Below are positions 43,456-52,892 of a stretch of DNA of 64,000 nucleotides, one piece after another. Position 1 is the first letter of the stretch. Every line of letters starts with the position of its first letter. A program made the translations under genes and the position numbers. This stretch comes from Psychrobacillus soli (GTDB lineage Bacteria > Bacillota > Bacilli > Bacillales_A > Planococcaceae), in the NCBI RefSeq assembly GCF_006861775.1, contig NZ_VDGG01000010.1, forward strand, positions 1 through 64,000. Direction: 5' to 3'. The notes under the pieces were generated by a model. The model made no database searches and was not told the DNA's origin. It saw nothing but the letters and a program-made list of their open reading frames with translations.

Positions 43456-43565
43456 AGCAACTAATTTCAGTATGAAAGCAACTAAAATCAGCAGAAGAGC
43501 AACTAAATTGCCGATGAAAGCAACTAATTTCTTACAATAGCAAGTTTACTTGGATTGAGACGACC
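43456..43565 (+). repeat. Composite repeat A: four 21-bp-period units plus end module
   Basis: The core AGCAACT occurs at 43456, 43477, 43498 and 43519, an exact 21-bp period; the unit is about GAAAGCAACTAA plus nine variable bases. It is followed at 43535-43565 by CAATAGCAAGTTTACTTGGA and TTGAGACGACC. The same unit and end module recur in reverse orientation at 54874-55001 and 55161-55229. The flanks 43257-43440 and 43566-43693 are unusually GC-rich for this window and carry no ORF. Confidence 0.75.
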
Positions 43566-43693
43566 ATGATTTGGACCCATTATAGGAATAATAGGTCGAA
43601 GAGCCCGCCGAACACGCCTGGTCGGCATCTACTCGACTAGTTTGTCGTTTCCATTTGCTAGATCGGACCAGAGACTGGCACTTTGGTCTTTTT

Positions 43694-45046
43694 TTACTTT
43701 ACACTCGGTAATAATTTATTCAATATAATTGCAACGATGGCAGCAGTTGCAACGGGTGAGTTAAATAAATATTGTAATGTAGTAGGTAAAGCGTATAAGA
43801 AATCATCAGGAATGAATGTTAAAGCTAATGTCAAAATCATTGGCACAGCGATGACATACATTTCTTTTTCACCGATACGCTCATTTTTCATCACTTTCAT
43901 TCCACTAATAGCAATCACACCACAAATGATGACGAAAACGCCACCGATTACGGCAGATGGAATAGACGATATTAGAGCCGATAATTTACTTGAAAAACCA
44001 AATAATACAAACCAGACACCAGCTACAATAAAAACAATTCGGCTAGCAACACCGGTAATTGAAATGATTCCTGCATTCGTTGAATAACCAGTTACAGGAG
44101 TCGTACCCAATAACGAAGCTACTAGACAGCCAATCCCCTCACCGATAACTCCACGATTAATGTTTTGATCGGTTAATGGTTTGTCTATTACATTACTTAC
44201 CGCAAACCACGTGCCAGTTGTTTCTGCCATTAACACAACGTAAATAATAATCATTGTTATGATCGCAGATGGGTTAAAAGAAAAACTAAAATCGATAAAA
44301 GGAATTTGGGGAAGACTAAACCATTTTGCTTCTGCAACAGCAGATAAGTCCAATACTCCCATAAAACTAGCCGCCATACACCCGACGATTAGCGATATAA
44401 TAACCGAAGCAATACGGAAAATGCGACCATTATTTTGAAACAAAGAACCTAGCATCACACATAGAATAAGCATAGTACCTGAGATAAGTGCTAAATACAC
44501 GTTTTGGGTAACAGTAGCACCAACAGCATTATAAATATTATCATTTAAGGCAACAGGCATTAAGGACAGACCGACTACAAAAATGATGGTACCCCCAACA
44601 ATTGGAGGTACAAAAGATTTAATCAATTTATGGAAGATGCCAGTAAATCCTAAAATAATTACTAGAATAGCGGCAATTAAGCTAGCACCTAAAACCGTAC
44701 TCCATCCATTTATTCCACCACCACTAGCAGCGTATATACCTACGATAGCCCCGATTGGAATAAAAGAAGGCCCTTGAGCAACAGGTAGTTTCATACAGAA
44801 ATAGGTTTGTATAATTGTTGCAATCCCAGCAGCTATAAAGGTAGATTGTATTAAAGCTGTTGATTGACCAGCCTGTAGAGAAATCAGCATGGCGATAATA
44901 AAGGGAACTACGTATACGTCCATAGCTAATACATGTTGTAAACCGAGTAAAATAGACTGCCCGCGTGAGACTTTTTCGTCGGGTCCAACCGTTAAGTGTT
45001 GATGGTTACTTTTTTCTTCCGTTTGTTTATTTATTGGTACTACCAT
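43694..45046 (-). CDS. NCS2-family nucleobase permease
   Basis: Membrane protein of 450 residues with about fourteen helices. It has the NCS2 start SILLGLQHVLAMD, PVAQGPSFIPIGAIVGIYAASGG, PPIVGGTIIFVVGLSLMPVALN, the transport-critical MAETTGTWFAVSNVIDKPL and the late GTTPVTGYSTNAGIISITGVASR. This group carries uracil, xanthine or other purines; the exact base cannot be told. RBS AGGAGTG precedes the ATG. The gene stands alone next to repeat A. Confidence 0.87.
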   Translation of the reverse strand: MVVPINKQTEEKSNHQHLTVGPDEKVSRGQSILLGLQHVLAMDVYVVPFIIAMLISLQAGQSTALIQSTFIAAGIATIIQTYFCMKLPVAQGPSFIPIGAIVGIYAASGGGINGWSTVLGASLIAAILVIILGFTGIFHKLIKSFVPPIVGGTIIFVVGLSLMPVALNDNIYNAVGATVTQNVYLALISGTMLILCVMLGSLFQNNGRIFRIASVIISLIVGCMAASFMGVLDLSAVAEAKWFSLPQIPFIDFSFSFNPSAIITMIIIYVVLMAETTGTWFAVSNVIDKPLTDQNINRGVIGEGIGCLVASLLGTTPVTGYSTNAGIISITGVASRIVFIVAGVWFVLFGFSSKLSALISSIPSAVIGGVFVIICGVIAISGMKVMKNERIGEKEMYVIAVPMILTLALTFIPDDFLYALPTTLQYLFNSPVATAAIVAIILNKLLPSVK

Positions 45047-45373
45047 TTTGGGTGAACACTCCTAAACGTTCGTATTTATTTAATATATTTGATATTATAG
45101 AGTAATATATAACGATTATCTACACTAAAAGCGAACTATTTTTATTTTATAAAAAAGAAAGTTTGTGTTTTTGGGTGGTTGCAAAATGTTCGGAATCAAA
45201 TTTTATGATTACAATCATGATTTCAATGGAATTTTAGTTCAACTATTCATTCGTTTGAAGTATGGTCATAATTTGTAAATGAAATTACATACAATTCGAT
45301 TGCAAGTTGCATTTCATTGGAATACCATGAAAAGAAGGAAAAAGTCGTTTGAAGTTTTAAGGGGGTTACGAAA
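45047..45373. other. Gene-free gap with a small palindrome
   Basis: AT-rich divergent region between the NCS2 permease and the EAL-like gene. The only structure I see is ATGATT-AC-AATCAT at 45205-45218. No riboswitch or clear consensus promoter is recognisable. Confidence 0.4.
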
Positions 45374-46579
45374 ATGGATGCAATAGAAGTACTAACGAAT
45401 TTAGATAAATTAAAAGTGTGTTTTCAGCCGATTTTTAGTGCGGATGAGCATATAGTTGTTGCATATGAAATCTCTGGTAAGCTTATTGTCGACGATAACC
45501 AGGTGAATTTGAATTCATTTGCCTACGATGAGGATATTCCAGAAGAGTATCGAGTGGAAGTGACACATAAAATTTGGAGTCTTGGCCTTTCTCAATTAGC
45601 GATGGAAGCAAAAGATTTCGATATTTATTTACCGTGCAATGCCAATTTGCTCGTACTAGACTATGGGGAAAGTTATTTTGATATCATTAAACAGTATATT
45701 TCAGAAGATAAGTTAGAGCGAATCGTTGTTGTCGTTTCGGAGCATGATTTTAAAGGAGCATTTAAAGAACTAAATAATGTGCTTCGTTATTTCCGGACAT
45801 ACGGGATCAAAATTGCTATAAACCAAGTTGGCTCTGAAAGTCATTTAGATTATATAAATATGTTATCTCCTAACATTTTGAAGTTGAACATAGCAAAGTT
45901 GAGTTATGAGTCTTGGGGTGTGGAAAATGATTTGTTCACATCACTTAGTACAATGGCGCGTAGAATTGGTGCAAATATGTTATTTGAAGGCATCGATAGT
46001 GTTCATCAGCTTCAATTTGCATGGAAAAATGGTGGACGCTATTATCAAGGAAAATATTTAGCCGATGTACATACAACAACAATTCCACGAGATCAATTAA
46101 AAGAGAGTTTCAAAGAAAAATGTCAGCAGTTCATCTCTGCAGAAAAACGTCTTCTGGAAGGAAATTACAATGAGCTAAAAGCGTTGCAGAATATATTAGA
46201 GAAATCCGTCCACCGTTTAAAGCCTGTGAGTAATGATGCGGAGCAGCTTCTTGCACTTGCTCATGCACTTGATGATTATTCCTTCCGTCTTTATATTTGC
46301 GATGAAGAAGGTTTTCAAACATCTCCTAATATTATGCGAATCGATAACGAATGGCATATACAAAAAGAAGCGATCAATAAAAATTGGAGTTGGCGTCCAT
46401 ACTTTTTGAAAACTATTATTACTATGCGTAATGATCAAAATGGTGTTTTTTCCGACGTGTATAGCGACATTGACACGGGGGAAATGACGCGTACTTTTTC
46501 AGTACCAGTTAATGCGAATAGGTATTTGTTCATCGATATTTCCTACGAATACTTATTTAAACGTAATATTTTTAGATAA
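45374..46579 (+). CDS. ykuI: YkuI-like degenerate EAL protein
   Basis: Protein of 401 residues: an EAL domain at about 1-240 followed by a PAS/Cache-like YkuI_C domain at about 250-400 (YSFRLYICDEEGFQTSPNIMRI, NKNWSWRPYFLKTI). Retained EAL-domain positions are the Glu in YEISGKL, Lys in ILKLN, Glu in FEGIDS and Gln in YYQGKYLA. The catalytic Asp pair (usually DDFG) reads NQVG, so cyclic-di-GMP hydrolysis is unlikely. B. subtilis YkuI binds c-di-GMP without clear activity. RBS AAGGGGG lies 9 bases before the ATG. Single gene with terminator. Confidence 0.87.
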   Translation: MDAIEVLTNLDKLKVCFQPIFSADEHIVVAYEISGKLIVDDNQVNLNSFAYDEDIPEEYRVEVTHKIWSLGLSQLAMEAKDFDIYLPCNANLLVLDYGESYFDIIKQYISEDKLERIVVVVSEHDFKGAFKELNNVLRYFRTYGIKIAINQVGSESHLDYINMLSPNILKLNIAKLSYESWGVENDLFTSLSTMARRIGANMLFEGIDSVHQLQFAWKNGGRYYQGKYLADVHTTTIPRDQLKESFKEKCQQFISAEKRLLEGNYNELKALQNILEKSVHRLKPVSNDAEQLLALAHALDDYSFRLYICDEEGFQTSPNIMRIDNEWHIQKEAINKNWSWRPYFLKTIITMRNDQNGVFSDVYSDIDTGEMTRTFSVPVNANRYLFIDISYEYLFKRNIFR

Positions 46580-46669
46580 AATAATAAATTTACATCACGG
46601 AATAAATAATTCAAATGCTGAAAGAGAAATGAATGAAGAAGTTCTTGTCGAAAGTTGAATAACCTTAGT

Positions 46670-46709
46670 AACTCCATTTATGGCTAATCGTCATAGATGG
46701 AGTTTTTTT
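46670..46709 (+). terminator. Terminator of the YkuI-like gene
   Basis: AACTCCAT (46670-46677) pairs with ATGGAGTT (46697-46704), with an inner ATG/CAT helix, then TTTTT. The rest of 46580-46953 holds the promoter below. Confidence 0.8.
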
Positions 46710-46875
46710 ACGTGGAAAAGATCGCATAATACCATTAAATGCTAGTTGAAAAGGGTTATAGTAACTATATTTTTGTGAAAATATTGTAAAATATAAGTTT
46801 TATTTCGTGAAAATTCCATGTGCAATTTATTGTAATTATCGACAAAATACTAGTTCTTAAGAATCACAAATTATG

Positions 46876-46909
46876 TTGACAAAGCTGTTATGCCTGAAGT
46901 AATATTCAG
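46876..46909 (+). promoter_or_regulatory. Promoter of the liv/acyl-CoA ligase operon with overlapping palindrome
   Basis: TTGACA (46876-46881), 18-bp spacer, TAATAT (46900-46905). The palindrome CTGAA-GTAATA-TTCAG (46894-46909) covers the -10 box and could bind a repressor such as a TetR-type fatty-acid regulator, none of which is encoded here. Confidence 0.6.
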
Positions 46910-46953
46910 AATATATTCAAAAATGGAAAATTGGATTTGAGAGGAGAATCGTA

Positions 46954-47727
46954 GTGGAACCTATTTTAGAGATAGAAGCCGTGTCTTTACAATTTGGGGG
47001 AGTAAAGGCATTAGATGACGTCACCTATCATATAGAAAAAGGGGAGATCTTCTCACTTATTGGCCCTAATGGTGCTGGGAAAACAAGTATGCTCAACTGT
47101 ATTAGCGGTTTATATCAACCAACTAGCGGTTCCATCCGTTATAAGGGTCAGGAAATAGTTAACAAGAAGCCTTACCATCGGACAACACTTGGGATTGCGC
47201 GGGCTTTTCAAAATATTGCACTGTTTGCTCATATGTCTGTACTTGATAATTTGAAGTTAGGTAGACATACATTAATGAACTCAGGTGCAATAAGTGGAGG
47301 AATGTATGTTGGTAAAGCGGCTAATGAAGAAATTGAGCATCGCAAAAAAGTAGAAGAAGTCATTGAGTTTCTAGAACTACAAGATATTCGTCATACGCCA
47401 GTTGGAACGCTTCCTTACGGATTACAAAAACGAGTGGAAGTAGGTAGAGCGCTGGCATTAGGACCGGAGTTAATATTATTAGATGAACCAATGGCCGGGA
47501 TGAACAATTCTGAAAAAGATCTAATGGCTCGTTTCATATTAGACATGCATGAGGTGATGGATATAACTGTTGTACTAATCGAGCATGATTTAGGTATTGT
47601 CATGAATTTATCCGATCATATTGCAGTTTTAGATTTTGGAAAACGTATTGGATTTGGTACGCCGGAAGAAATACAGAAAAATCCGGATGTAATCCGAGCT
47701 TATATTGGAGAAGAAACCGTTATTTAG
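46954..47727 (+). CDS. livG: Branched-chain-type ABC ATPase (LivG-like)
   Basis: ABC ATPase of 257 residues starting at GTG 46954 after GAGGAGAA. Walker A GPNGAGKTSML, Q loop AFQNIALF, signature region LPYGLQKRVEVGRAL (as usual in LivG, not LSGGQ), Walker B LILLDEPMAGMNNSEKD, H loop IEHDLG. The long insert between Q loop and signature (HTLMNSGAISGGMYVGKAANEE) is typical. It is followed by an acyl-CoA ligase gene 15 bp later, an arrangement found where the transporter feeds aromatic or aliphatic acids to the ligase. Confidence 0.9.
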   Translation: MEPILEIEAVSLQFGGVKALDDVTYHIEKGEIFSLIGPNGAGKTSMLNCISGLYQPTSGSIRYKGQEIVNKKPYHRTTLGIARAFQNIALFAHMSVLDNLKLGRHTLMNSGAISGGMYVGKAANEEIEHRKKVEEVIEFLELQDIRHTPVGTLPYGLQKRVEVGRALALGPELILLDEPMAGMNNSEKDLMARFILDMHEVMDITVVLIEHDLGIVMNLSDHIAVLDFGKRIGFGTPEEIQKNPDVIRAYIGEETVI

Positions 47728-47742
47728 AAAGGTGGAACAAGC

Positions 47743-49638
47743 GTGGGGTCAGAAAAAACATTACCTAATCTTTTAGCGGAACGTGCGTCCAAGAACGAAC
47801 ACGAAGTTGCATTAAGACAAAAACATCTAGGGATATGGAACGAAATCACTTGGGGGGACTATTTTCAAAAAGTAGAGCAACTGTCCATTTCACTTACTAA
47901 AAAGTTGAATTTCCAAAGCGGGGAAAAACTCGCAATTATAGGGGAAAACCGCCCACAGTGGCTCTATTCTCAAATGGCTACACAAAGTTTAGGTGGTATT
48001 TCGGTTGGGATTTATCAAGAATCGCTTCCAGAGCAGCTTATATACTATTTAAATGATTGCCAGGCCCGTATTGTTGTCGTGGAAGATCAGGAACAAGTAG
48101 ATAAATTGCTAGAAATTGAAAAAGAAATTCCACTTGTCGAACATATCATTTTTTACAATAAACAAGGAATGCGCCATTATAAACATTCGAAGCTAATAGA
48201 TTTCGAGGATCTATTGGATAATGGGGTCAGTTTAATAGAAGATAATCGTCACTTTTTTCAAGATAAATTGGCGCAAAGGCTTGGAGACGATCATGCAATG
48301 ATTGCTTATAGCGCAGCAACAACTGGAAAACCAAGGGGGGTATTGCTTACACATGAAAATCTACTAGAAGCCGCCAAAAACCTGGCGATGGTAGACCAAA
48401 TGGAAAACAAAGATGATTACTTTTCGTTTTTACCACTTTCTTGGATTAACGAGCAAGTGCTAAGTAGCGTTATGCCATTATTAACTGGAATCGTCGTAAA
48501 CTTTCCAGAAAAGGCGCATACGGTGATCGGTGATTTACGTGAGATAGGACCAAAAATGCTTCTAGCATCGCCAAGGGTTTTTCAAAAGATCATGTCTGAT
48601 TTTACGATAAGAATGGAAGGGGCAAGTTGGTTTAAGAAAAAGGTCTATCAAACTTTTAAGAAGTACGGAGACAAAATGGCACGAGCGAAGCTAAATAAGC
48701 AAACGCTTTCATTTGGAGAGAAGTGCATGTACCAACTTGGTGATTTCCTTGTTTTCAGTGCGATTCGAGATCATCTTGGATTAGCTAGGATAAAAAGGGC
48801 TTATATCGCAGGAGCTGCACTTCAAACAGAGGCATTTTATTTTTTTCATAGTATTGGAGTGAATGTAAAACAAACATATGGGGGGACAGAGTTAGCTGGA
48901 ATCGCATTTGTTCAGCATGATGAGAATATTAAGGTGGAAAGTTCGGGTGTACCTCTACCTGGAACGGAAGTAAGAATTGGGGAAGATGGGGTCATTTACG
49001 TAAGAAACTCTTCTATTTCTACACAGTATTTACATGAGGAAGATCGCCAGACAATGACCGATGGATGGACTACTCTCGGGGATTGTGGCCGCTTAGGAAC
49101 AGATGGGCATCTTTATATGCTCGATCGACAAGAGGATATTATTAAGGATCAAAATGACAAACTTATTTATCCGAGAATAGTAGAAAATACATTGAAAACA
49201 AGTCCGTATATCCAAGAGGCTGTCTGTTTCGGTAAGGATATGCCGTATATGACAGCTATTTTGAATATCGACTTGAACAGTGTAGGACGTTGGGCAGATA
49301 AAAATCGAATTGTTTATACCGAATACTCCGATTTAGCTAGAAATCCTCAAGTTGTAGAGTTTATCGAACAACAAGTGACAAAGTTAATGGACCAGATACC
49401 TTCTTACGCACGAGTAAAAAAATTTACTATTTTACACAAACAGTTTAGTGCGGATGATGGTGAACTTACTCGTACATTAAAAGTAAGAAGGAGTTTCATA
49501 GAGGATAAGTATCAAATGCTTATAAATGGTATGTATTCCGAGACTCAAAAAGTAACGATGACTAATTTTGAAAAAGAATCTATTGGGGAGATCAGTTTGC
49601 AAGTTATTCAGTTGAACATGAAACAGGGGGTGGCTTAA
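47743..49638 (+). CDS. AMP-forming acyl-CoA ligase embedded in the ABC operon
   Basis: ANL-superfamily ligase of 631 residues, long-chain acyl-CoA synthetase type. P-loop variant AYSAATTGKPRGVLLTHENL (the usual TSGTTG reads SAATTG), LPLSWINEQ, the A5 motif QTYGGTELAG, and GWTTLGDCGRLGTDGHLYMLDRQEDIIKDQNDK near the hinge. It would activate a carboxylic acid with ATP and CoA. It starts at GTG 47743 behind AAAGGTGG, sits between the ATPase and first permease, and ends 2 bp before livH. The operon therefore appears to import and at once trap an acid as its CoA thioester. Confidence 0.9.
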   Translation: MGSEKTLPNLLAERASKNEHEVALRQKHLGIWNEITWGDYFQKVEQLSISLTKKLNFQSGEKLAIIGENRPQWLYSQMATQSLGGISVGIYQESLPEQLIYYLNDCQARIVVVEDQEQVDKLLEIEKEIPLVEHIIFYNKQGMRHYKHSKLIDFEDLLDNGVSLIEDNRHFFQDKLAQRLGDDHAMIAYSAATTGKPRGVLLTHENLLEAAKNLAMVDQMENKDDYFSFLPLSWINEQVLSSVMPLLTGIVVNFPEKAHTVIGDLREIGPKMLLASPRVFQKIMSDFTIRMEGASWFKKKVYQTFKKYGDKMARAKLNKQTLSFGEKCMYQLGDFLVFSAIRDHLGLARIKRAYIAGAALQTEAFYFFHSIGVNVKQTYGGTELAGIAFVQHDENIKVESSGVPLPGTEVRIGEDGVIYVRNSSISTQYLHEEDRQTMTDGWTTLGDCGRLGTDGHLYMLDRQEDIIKDQNDKLIYPRIVENTLKTSPYIQEAVCFGKDMPYMTAILNIDLNSVGRWADKNRIVYTEYSDLARNPQVVEFIEQQVTKLMDQIPSYARVKKFTILHKQFSADDGELTRTLKVRRSFIEDKYQMLINGMYSETQKVTMTNFEKESIGEISLQVIQLNMKQGVA

Positions 49639-49640
49639 AC

Positions 49641-50525
49641 ATGACTTTTTTTCTACAAATGCTCGTAACAGGAGTGGTTGTCGGTAGTATTTATGGACTG
49701 GTTGCATTAGGGTTTGTCTTAATTTATAGAGCTAGCGGTGCATTGAATTTGGCAAATGGAGAATTCGTTATTATTGGACCTTATATCTGTTTAATCTTAA
49801 TGACTGCTTATAAAATTCCATTCATGTATGCATTACTTATCACACTTGTGTTCAGTGCTGTTCTAGGGCTTGTTGTGGAGAGGTTGGTTATTAGACCTAT
49901 ACAGAATGCACCGGTTGTATCCGTCATTATGGCCACCATAGGATTGTCGAGCCTGCTCGGTGGAGCGGTGCATATGATCTGGGGTCACAAGACACGTACA
50001 TTTCCACCGGTTTTTCCACAAACCCCAATAAATATTGCGGGAGTGATCATCACTCCTGTTTATCTTTGGTCATTTGTCGTGGTTGTTGTGCTACTGGTCA
50101 TTTTTTCTCTGTTCTTCAAGTTTTCTAAAATGGGGAATGCGATGAGAGCGGTTGCCGATGATCGTCAAGCGGCACTATCAATGGGGATGAGTGTGAAATA
50201 CGTCTATGCTGCAACTTGGATGATTGCTGCAGTTGTAGCTGCTGTTGGGGGAGTACTTCTAGGGAACATAAATGGTCTAAGCCCTACTATGTCCGCTATA
50301 GGTTTAACCGTTTTACCAGTCGTTATTTTAGGAGGCCTGGATAGTGTTTTAGGAGCAATTATTGGAGGATTTATCATTGGGATCGTTCAAAACTTAGCTG
50401 GAGGTTATTTGGACCCGCTTGTAGGAGGGGGGCTAAAAGATGTTGTCCCTTTTATCATTGTTCTCCTTATTTTGATGTTAAAACCACATGGCTTATTTGG
50501 TAGTCGAAGAATTGAGAGGGTGTGA
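49641..50525 (+). CDS. livH: Branched-chain-type ABC permease (LivH-like)
   Basis: Membrane protein of 294 residues: VVGSIYGLVALGFVLIYRASGALNLANGEF at the start and the coupling region MRAVADDRQAALSMGMSVKYVYAATWMIAAVVAAVGGVLLG. ILGGLDSVLGAIIGGFIIGI follows. It starts 2 bp after the ligase stop and is read with it. Confidence 0.9.
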   Translation: MTFFLQMLVTGVVVGSIYGLVALGFVLIYRASGALNLANGEFVIIGPYICLILMTAYKIPFMYALLITLVFSAVLGLVVERLVIRPIQNAPVVSVIMATIGLSSLLGGAVHMIWGHKTRTFPPVFPQTPINIAGVIITPVYLWSFVVVVVLLVIFSLFFKFSKMGNAMRAVADDRQAALSMGMSVKYVYAATWMIAAVVAAVGGVLLGNINGLSPTMSAIGLTVLPVVILGGLDSVLGAIIGGFIIGIVQNLAGGYLDPLVGGGLKDVVPFIIVLLILMLKPHGLFGSRRIERV

Positions 50526-50529
50526 TAGA

Positions 50530-51591
50530 GTGCGTAATTTATTTGTAAGAGAAAGCGGGAATTATAAAACTTCCTATAGCGACGATATGAAGTTGTTTGG
50601 GACTACTGGAGCTAAAGTGAAAGCCCTGCTCATTGTGCTTATCGTTCTCACACTGCCTCTTTTTGTGTCCAATTACTGGATAGGACTATTTACACTATGT
50701 GCCATAGCGTCTGTGGGGGCAATCGGTCTTAATATTTTGACCGGTTTAACAGGTCAAATATCGATCGGAGTAGGAGCCTTTCTAGGGGTGGGAGGGTATA
50801 CTTCGGCCATATTGACATCCACTTATGGTATAAGCTTTTGGATTGCATTGCCAATAGCTGGAATTGTGACGGCATTAATAGGCGGTCTATTTGGGATCCC
50901 TTCTTTACGATTAAAGGGCTTGTATTTAGCTATTGCCACTCTAGCCGCTCAAGTTATTATTCTATTTGTTATTAGCAGATGGGATAGTTTAACAGGTGGA
51001 ACGGCAGGAATGGTCCTTAACCGACCTACAATCGGAGAGTTTTCTTTATCAACAAATACAGGGTATTACTATTTATGTGCCATTATTCTTTTATTAACGG
51101 TATTGTATGCGACAAATTTAATAAGAACACGAACTGGACGAGCTTTTTTAGCGGTCCGTGATCGTGATATTGCGGCACAAATTATGGGGATTAATCTATT
51201 CCAATATAAAGTAATGGCATTTGCGATTAGTTCCTTTTTTGTTGGAATTGCAGGTGCATTACTTGCCCATTACACGATGATCGTTAGCCCGGAACTTTAT
51301 AATTTTCATGTATCAATAGAATATTTGGCAATGATTTTGATCGGTGGTTTAGGTAGTGTATTCGGTTCCATTTTGGGAGCTGTTTTTATCACGCTATTGC
51401 CAGTAAGTTTAAGCTCAGTTATTGATATGTTGGCTGCTTTTGCGCCGGATTTGTACCAACTGCTTTCCGCTTTTAAAGACTTTGTATTTGGTGCAGTTAT
51501 TATTATATTTTTAATATTTGAACCAGGGGGGCTAGCTCATATTTGGCTCAATATAAAAAAATACTTTAAATTATGGCCGTTTTCTTATTAG
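50530..51591 (+). CDS. livM: Branched-chain-type ABC permease (LivM-like)
   Basis: Membrane protein of about 354 residues: SVGAIGLNILTGLTGQISIGVGAFLGVGGY, FGIPSLRLKGLYLAIATLAAQ, FLAVRDRDIAAQIMGINLFQYKVMAFAISSFFVGIAGAL and ILIGGLGSVFGSILGAVFI. GTG 50530 is taken as start, 4 bp after the livH stop with GAGAGGG upstream; ATG 50587 is possible. With LivH it forms the channel. Confidence 0.88.
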   Translation: MRNLFVRESGNYKTSYSDDMKLFGTTGAKVKALLIVLIVLTLPLFVSNYWIGLFTLCAIASVGAIGLNILTGLTGQISIGVGAFLGVGGYTSAILTSTYGISFWIALPIAGIVTALIGGLFGIPSLRLKGLYLAIATLAAQVIILFVISRWDSLTGGTAGMVLNRPTIGEFSLSTNTGYYYLCAIILLLTVLYATNLIRTRTGRAFLAVRDRDIAAQIMGINLFQYKVMAFAISSFFVGIAGALLAHYTMIVSPELYNFHVSIEYLAMILIGGLGSVFGSILGAVFITLLPVSLSSVIDMLAAFAPDLYQLLSAFKDFVFGAVIIIFLIFEPGGLAHIWLNIKKYFKLWPFSY

Positions 51592-51622
51592 AATTTCTTT
51601 TTAAAAACAGAGGGGGATATTC

Positions 51623-52849
51623 ATGAAAATGAGAAAAAGTATGTTGACAAGTTTGTTTATGGGAATCATGTTCGTATTATTGCTTGGTGCGTGTTCATCA
51701 GATGAAAAAGTAGCAGTAAGCGGAGATGTGACAAAAGGGGAGAGAACGGTTGTAATTGGTGGACTTTATGATATTACTGGAGGAACTGGCGATGTAGGGA
51801 CACCTTATGCAGAAGGGGAGCAAGCGTATTTTAAGTATTTAAAGAGTAAAGGTGGAGTAGAGGGTCTAACTATTGAATTGACTGGAAAAGATTACGCGTA
51901 TGAAATTCCACAAGCGCAGAAAATTTATCAGGAACTTCGTGATAAGGAAAAAGTTTCTGCTGTACTTGGTTGGGGAACTGGAGACACGGAAGCTTTGCGT
52001 CAACAAGTAGCTAGCGATAAGCTGCCATACTTTTCTGCTTCTTATTCGGAAAACTTAAAAAGTCTTGAGGAAAGCCCGTATAATTTCTTGGCCGCTGCGT
52101 CTTACTCAGACCAAGGCCGCTCCGTTTTGAAATGGATTAAAGATAATCATAAAGGATCTGCTCCAAAAGTTGCATTATTGTATAATGATACTGCATTTGG
52201 ACGTTCGCCGATTGAAGATATTAAAGCATATGGTGCGGAAATAGGCGTCGAAATTGTTGATGAGCAAATCGTTGATGTGCAAGCAACAGAAGCACAATCT
52301 CAATTGCTGAATATGCAAAAGAAAAATCCTGATTATGCAATTATTCAAGAAACATGGGGAGCAACTGCTACCATTTTAAGAGATGCTAAAACGCTTGGTA
52401 TTGAAACGCAATTTATCGGTTTGAACTGGGCATCCGGTGAAGGAGTAATTGATATTGTTGGTAATGACATTGCAGAAGGTTATATCGGAATTCTTTCCCA
52501 TGCAATGCCATCGGAAGACCTTCCAGGAATGGCGGAAGTGAAAGAATATTTAGAAGCAGAAGGAAAGACATTAGAAGACATTAACCAGAAATTCATTCAA
52601 GGATGGACTACTGCGAAAATTTTAGTTGCGGGGATTCAAGAAGCTGCCAAAAAACATCCAGAAGGTGAATTGACAGGGGAAGAAATTCGTTCAGGTATAG
52701 AGTCATTAAAGAATTTAGATCTTGGTGGTTTAGGAGCTCCCGTCAGCTTTAGTGCAGATAACCATACAGGTACGGAGCAAACTCGTCTTGGCGTAGTTAA
52801 AGGTGGAAAATGGGAGCCGTTGACTGACTATTTCAGCCACAAAGATTAA
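51623..52849 (+). CDS. livK: Branched-chain-type substrate-binding lipoprotein (LivK-like)
   Basis: Lipoprotein of 408 residues. The lipobox LGAC is at about 21-24, then the periplasmic type 1 binding fold: VVIGGLYDITGGTGDVGTPYAEGEQAYFKYL, YEIPQAQKIYQEL, VAAVLG-like WGTGDTEALRQQVASDKLPYFSASYS, and VALLYNDTAFGRSP. This variant with WGTGD resembles binding proteins clustered with CoA ligases rather than true leucine binders. RBS GAGGGGG precedes the ATG. Confidence 0.88.
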   Translation: MKMRKSMLTSLFMGIMFVLLLGACSSDEKVAVSGDVTKGERTVVIGGLYDITGGTGDVGTPYAEGEQAYFKYLKSKGGVEGLTIELTGKDYAYEIPQAQKIYQELRDKEKVSAVLGWGTGDTEALRQQVASDKLPYFSASYSENLKSLEESPYNFLAAASYSDQGRSVLKWIKDNHKGSAPKVALLYNDTAFGRSPIEDIKAYGAEIGVEIVDEQIVDVQATEAQSQLLNMQKKNPDYAIIQETWGATATILRDAKTLGIETQFIGLNWASGEGVIDIVGNDIAEGYIGILSHAMPSEDLPGMAEVKEYLEAEGKTLEDINQKFIQGWTTAKILVAGIQEAAKKHPEGELTGEEIRSGIESLKNLDLGGLGAPVSFSADNHTGTEQTRLGVVKGGKWEPLTDYFSHKD

Positions 52850-52892
52850 GGAATGGATACAAATAAATGAATTTGGTGGAGAGGAGAATACG

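Noticed and set aside
43456-43565. CRISPR array
   Set aside because: The period is 21 bp with degenerate units and no spacer/repeat distinction, and no cas gene is present.
45047-45373. Purine riboswitch or PurR box upstream of the NCS2 permease
   Set aside because: Only an isolated CGAACGTT-like sequence is seen; no aptamer core and no paired PurBoxes.
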